DNA from: Promicromonospora iranensis
GTDB lineage: Bacteria > Actinomycetota > Actinomycetes > Actinomycetales > Cellulomonadaceae
Direction of reading: 5' to 3'
DNA: 64,000 nt
Assembly (NCBI RefSeq): GCF_028994805.1
Contig: NZ_JAJQQP010000012.1
Span: 1-64,000 of the forward strand
Under the pieces are notes generated by a model that saw only the letters and a list, made by a program, of their open reading frames with translations, was not told where the DNA came from and did not search any database. This document shows positions 60,923 to 64,000 of this stretch, piece by piece. Made by a program: the position numbers and the translations under genes. The stretch's first letter is position 1; every line of letters begins with the position of its first letter.

Positions 60923-62039
60923 CCTCGACTACCCGATGCCGCCACAGCTCGGCCAGGGCGGACCCGCTTCGATGCCGGTGCCGCTCCAGGGCCCGTTCTC
61001 GGGCGCGGTCCCGATGTCGGTGCAGGCCCCGCCGCACACCGGCCAGCTCGCCGCCGTCGCGCCACGGTCCGGGAGCACACCCGTGCTGTGGCCCACGGTC
61101 GCCGTCCAGGGCCTGCGGATGTTCTACCGGACGCCCTCGACCGACACGACCCGTGGCCGCCGCGCCAAGCTGAAGCGTGCGGTGCTCAACACGCTGGGCC
61201 AGGAGCCCAAGGTGACGGTGCGCGCGCTGACGGACATCTCGTTCGTCGCGAACTCCGGCGAGCAGATCGGCCTCGTGGGCCAGAACGGGTCCGGCAAGAG
61301 CACGCTCCTGCGGATCATCGCCGGCCTGGAGAAGCCCACCAAGGGCCAGGTGCTGGCCGAGAGCACACCCGTGCTCATCGGTGTGAACGCCGCCCTGGTG
61401 CCGGACCTGCCCGGTGAGGAGAACGTGCGCCTCGGCTGCCTGGCCATGGGCCTGTCCCCCGCCGAGGCGCAGGCCGCCATCCCGGACGTCATCGAGCTGG
61501 CCGGCCTCGGCAAGTCCATCTACCTGCCCATGCGGACCTACTCGTCGGGTATGGCGGCGCGGCTCCGCTTCGCCATCGCGACGGCGGCGCGCCCCCACAT
61601 CCTGCTCATCGACGAGGCCCTGGCCACCGGTGACGCAGCGTTCAAGGAGCGCAGCGAGGCTCGCATGGAGCGGCTGCGCAAGGAGGCCGGAACGGTGTTC
61701 CTGGTGAGCCATGCGGCACAGACCATCGAGGAGTCGTGCACCCGCGCCATCTGGCTGCACCACGGCCGCCTCGTGCTCGACGGCGAGGCGCAGGACGTCG
61801 CCGTCCGCTACCGCAAGTGGGCCTGGGCCCACGCGAAGGACAAGCCGGACGAGGCCAAGCAGGTTCTCGACGAAGCCTTCGCCGAACGACGGGAGACGCA
61901 GGTGCGGTTCGACACGCCTGAACCGCCCAAGGGGCGGGTACGGGAGCGGCATGCCCGGCCTACGGGGCGCGACGCCAAGCAGGCCCGGGCCACGGCAGCA
62001 CGTGCCGACGCCCTGCGCGCAAGGATGGAGGGCCAGTGA
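60912..62039 (+). CDS. ABC transporter ATPase for polysaccharide export
   Basis: A 375-residue ATPase of the Wzt/TagH type. Walker A is GQNGSGKST (about 121-129), the signature region is YSSGMAARLRFAIATAA and Walker B ILLIDEALATGD. It differs from the short TagH by an 80-residue Pro/Gln/Gly-rich N-terminal extension (MAADLDYPMPPQLGQGG) and a basic Arg/Ala-rich C-terminal tail of about 70 residues. GGAGGAGAGCT precedes ATG 60912. Its stop overlaps the epimerase start by 4 bp (GTGA). Confidence 0.92.
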   Translation: MAADLDYPMPPQLGQGGPASMPVPLQGPFSGAVPMSVQAPPHTGQLAAVAPRSGSTPVLWPTVAVQGLRMFYRTPSTDTTRGRRAKLKRAVLNTLGQEPKVTVRALTDISFVANSGEQIGLVGQNGSGKSTLLRIIAGLEKPTKGQVLAESTPVLIGVNAALVPDLPGEENVRLGCLAMGLSPAEAQAAIPDVIELAGLGKSIYLPMRTYSSGMAARLRFAIATAARPHILLIDEALATGDAAFKERSEARMERLRKEAGTVFLVSHAAQTIEESCTRAIWLHHGRLVLDGEAQDVAVRYRKWAWAHAKDKPDEAKQVLDEAFAERRETQVRFDTPEPPKGRVRERHARPTGRDAKQARATAARADALRARMEGQ

Positions 62040-63232
62040 GCCGCCCCCTCGTCATGACGATCTACGGGACGCGTCCCGAGGCCATCAAGGTGGCTCCGGT
62101 CATCGCGGCGCTCGAGGCCGACGAACGGTTCGACTCGCTGACGGTCGTCACCGGACAGCACCGGGAGATGCTCGACCAGGTCAACGACGTCTTCGGCATC
62201 GTGCCGGACCATGACCTGGACATCATGAGCCACGGCCAGACGCTCGGGGAGATCTTCGCTCGTGTCATGACGCTGCTCGACCCGATCCTGGAACGGCGCC
62301 GACCGGACGCCGTCATCGTGCAGGGCGACACGTCGACCTCGACGGCTGCCGCACTGGCTGCCTTCTATCGGCAGATCCCGGTGATCCACCTGGAGGCCGG
62401 CCTGCGCAGCGGTGACATCGCGTCGCCGTTCCCGGAGGAGGCGAACCGCAAGATCACGTCCCAGATCGCGGCCCTGCACCTCGCCCCGACCCTGCGGAGC
62501 CTGGCGAACCTCGTGGCCGAAGGCGTCCAGCTGGACGACATCGTCGTGACCGGCAACACCGTCATCGATGCCCTCTACCTCGCGGTCCAGCGCCGGACGG
62601 CGTTCACGGACCCGGCAGTCGCCCGGGTGGCGGCGTCGGGCCGTCGAGTCGTGCTGGTGACCACCCACCGCCGGGAGAACTGGGGAGACGCCATGGAGGG
62701 CGTGGGGCGTGCGCTGGCACGGATCGCCCGCCGGTTCCCCGAGACCGAGATCGTTCTCCCCGTACATCGCAACCCGGTGGTACGTGACGCCGTGCTGCCG
62801 CATCTCGCGGGGCTCGCGAACGTCACGGTGACCGAGCCGCTGGGCTACGGCGAGTTCACGCACCTGTTGTCGCTGTCCACGCTGGTGCTCACCGACTCCG
62901 GCGGGCTCCAGGAAGAGGCGCCGAGCCTCGGCAAGCCGGTGCTGGTGATGCGCGACAACACGGAGCGTCCGGAGGCTGTCGAGGCCGGCACCGCCCGGCT
63001 CATCGGCACCGCCGAGGAGCGGGTCGTGGCCGAGGTGAACCGGCTGCTGACGAACGACGCCGCCTATGCCGCCATGGCTCAGGCCGTCAACCCGTACGGC
63101 GACGGGCACAGCGCGGAGCGGGTGCTCGACGCGACGGCACGTATGCTCGCGCCCGTGCTGCCTGACGTGCTGCCTGACTTCGATCTGGTGGACGAACAGT
63201 TCACCGCAGTTTCCGCAGAGGGTGGGGTATGA
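62036..63232 (+). CDS. wecB: UDP-N-acetylglucosamine 2-epimerase
   Basis: A 398-residue non-hydrolysing epimerase interconverting UDP-GlcNAc and UDP-ManNAc, the donor for the ManNAc linkage sugar of wall polymers and many capsules. Signatures: YGTRPEAIKVAPVIAAL, VQGDTSTSTAAALAAF, IPVIHLEAGLRSGDIASPFP, THRRENWGDAMEGVGRAL, SDSGGLQEEAPSLGKPVLVM-type (TDSGGLQEEA) and RDNTERPEA. All expected catalytic residues present. GTG 62036 start. Its stop overlaps the start of the next gene (ATGA). Confidence 0.95.
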   Translation: MSRPLVMTIYGTRPEAIKVAPVIAALEADERFDSLTVVTGQHREMLDQVNDVFGIVPDHDLDIMSHGQTLGEIFARVMTLLDPILERRRPDAVIVQGDTSTSTAAALAAFYRQIPVIHLEAGLRSGDIASPFPEEANRKITSQIAALHLAPTLRSLANLVAEGVQLDDIVVTGNTVIDALYLAVQRRTAFTDPAVARVAASGRRVVLVTTHRRENWGDAMEGVGRALARIARRFPETEIVLPVHRNPVVRDAVLPHLAGLANVTVTEPLGYGEFTHLLSLSTLVLTDSGGLQEEAPSLGKPVLVMRDNTERPEAVEAGTARLIGTAEERVVAEVNRLLTNDAAYAAMAQAVNPYGDGHSAERVLDATARMLAPVLPDVLPDFDLVDEQFTAVSAEGGV

Positions 63233-64000
63233 GCAAGACCAGGGTCTTTATCTACGGTTCGTGCGTGTCACGGGACACGTTCGAGCATCTTGATCCCGAA
63301 CACTTCGAGCTGGTGGAGTACGTCGCACGGCAGTCGGTGCTCAGCGCCTACACGAAGCCGGTGGAGCTCATGGCTCCGCCCACGCTGAAGTCGCGGTTCC
63401 AGCAGCGGATGATCACCGGCGACTTCTCGTCCAGCCTGCGTTCGCAGATGGCGACCCACGGCTCCGCGACGGACTTCGTGCTCGTCGACCTGACCGACGA
63501 GCGGCTCGGGGCCTATCTTCTGCCCGATGGCTCCATCGTGACCCGCTCGGTGGAGCTCATCGAGTCAGGCGGCGAGCAATATCTGCCACAGGGCACGCAA
63601 CACATCGCGTTCGGCACCCAGCAGCATTTCGAATACTGGACCACCGCGATGGAGTACGTCGCTGAGCAGATGCGTACCCAGATGTCGCAAGCGACGATCG
63701 TGCTGCTCGACATCCCGTGGGCGGAATGGTCGGAGACCGGGGCTCAGACGCCAGGGAGCTTCGGCATGCAGGCTGCAGAAGCCAACCCGGTCTTCCGCTC
63801 ATACGCGCAGGCTGCGGCCCAGGCGTTGGGCGCTCACGTCATCTCGATGGAACCGTCCGAGGTGGTCTCCAGCCCGCACCATCCCTGGGGTGACGCGCCG
63901 TTCCACTACTCGGAGAAGGTGTACCTGGAAGTGGTCCGCCGACTGACGGGGGCCGAGGGCCGCGTCGTCTGGGGGGCGGGCGGCACAGGCATCGGTTCCG
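63229..64000 (+). CDS. DUF6270-type protein, C-terminus beyond right edge
   Basis: Partial gene; about 257 residues visible, frame still open at the window end. Starts at ATG 63229 (MSKTRVFIYGSCVSRDTFEH). The GSCVSRD nucleophile-like block near the N-terminus and DAPFHYSEKVY about 230 residues in are the conserved blocks of DUF6270, an SGNH-hydrolase-like family seen in polysaccharide loci. Acyl transfer or removal on the polymer is a reasonable guess. Cotranslated with wecB. Codon use contains more A/T third positions (CAA, TAT, TTT) than its neighbours, suggesting more recent acquisition. Confidence 0.78.
   Translation, partial: MSKTRVFIYGSCVSRDTFEHLDPEHFELVEYVARQSVLSAYTKPVELMAPPTLKSRFQQRMITGDFSSSLRSQMATHGSATDFVLVDLTDERLGAYLLPDGSIVTRSVELIESGGEQYLPQGTQHIAFGTQQHFEYWTTAMEYVAEQMRTQMSQATIVLLDIPWAEWSETGAQTPGSFGMQAAEANPVFRSYAQAAAQALGAHVISMEPSEVVSSPHHPWGDAPFHYSEKVYLEVVRRLTGAEGRVVWGAGGTGIGS

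Overview
This window is high-GC DNA (strong G/C third-position bias, many GTG starts) from an actinobacterium. A secreted GH10 xylanase with a cellulose-binding-type module, a Tad-type pilus locus in the actinobacterial order, a biotin-dependent acyl-CoA carboxylase set with an epsilon subunit, LytR-CpsA-Psr (LCP) wall ligases and a tmRNA tag ending in ALAA all fit Micrococcales, probably near Cellulomonadaceae/Promicromonosporaceae. The family placement is inference. Most genes are single-copy chromosomal housekeeping genes; I see no prophage, insertion sequence, CRISPR array, rRNA or tRNA.

Layout. 1-2100: a DUF222 protein cut by the left edge, a putative lipoprotein and a small unknown protein. 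2100-7560: tmRNA and smpB, then an M23 murein hydrolase, ftsX, ftsE and prfB, all on the minus strand. 7650-14350: an ankyrin protein, then a Tad/Flp pilus locus (tadA, tadB, tadC, pilin-like DUF4244, two TadE-like genes, one TadG-like gene) that is interrupted by a plus-strand xylanase with two LacI-type operators. 14390-14460 holds a cluster of DnaA-box-like 9-mers. 14500-18130: a DapC-like aminotransferase and a lysE-lysG-lysE exporter/regulator triplet. 18150-24050: two LCP ligases around a secreted peptidoglycan-binding-like protein, then a phytase-like/glycerophosphodiesterase fusion. 24100-29400: an MFS drug exporter, an SRAP protein, a YhcG-type nuclease, an unusual aroA and a HAD phosphatase. 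29500-33500: secreted lysyl oxidase, crotonase, Rv1264-type cyclase and a small membrane protein.

33600-49800 is the carboxylase region: birA, accD, an unknown gene, accE, maf and accA. In Mycobacterium tuberculosis accE5 and maf are adjacent; here they are separated by about 9 kb carrying three large wall-polymer genes (a TagE-like glycosyltransferase coupled to accE, an unclassified 765-residue protein, and a 917-residue pyruvyltransferase-like/GT8 fusion), a small membrane protein and a DUF885 protein. Two copies of an 85-bp stem-loop element flank a damaged AbiEi/DUF559-type gene beside maf. 49900-55700: a paralogous pair of unknown proteins around a Nudix hydrolase, the flavoprotein LpdA, purine nucleoside phosphorylase and a phosphohexomutase. 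55787-64000: a third LCP ligase diverges from a tightly overlapping six-gene operon (two GT4 glycosyltransferases, ABC-2 permease and ATPase, UDP-GlcNAc 2-epimerase, DUF6270 protein) for making and exporting a surface polysaccharide; it runs off the right edge.

A recurring regulatory feature is a TANNNT hexamer ending 5-8 nt before the start codon. Eighteen genes show it, which points to widespread leaderless mRNAs and fixes several start codons. The strongest candidates for new biology are the wall-polymer island inside the carboxylase locus with its pyruvyltransferase/GT8 fusion, the 85-bp stem-loop family that supplies the maf stop codon, the DnaA-box cluster upstream of the Tad operon, and the xylanase inserted into that operon.
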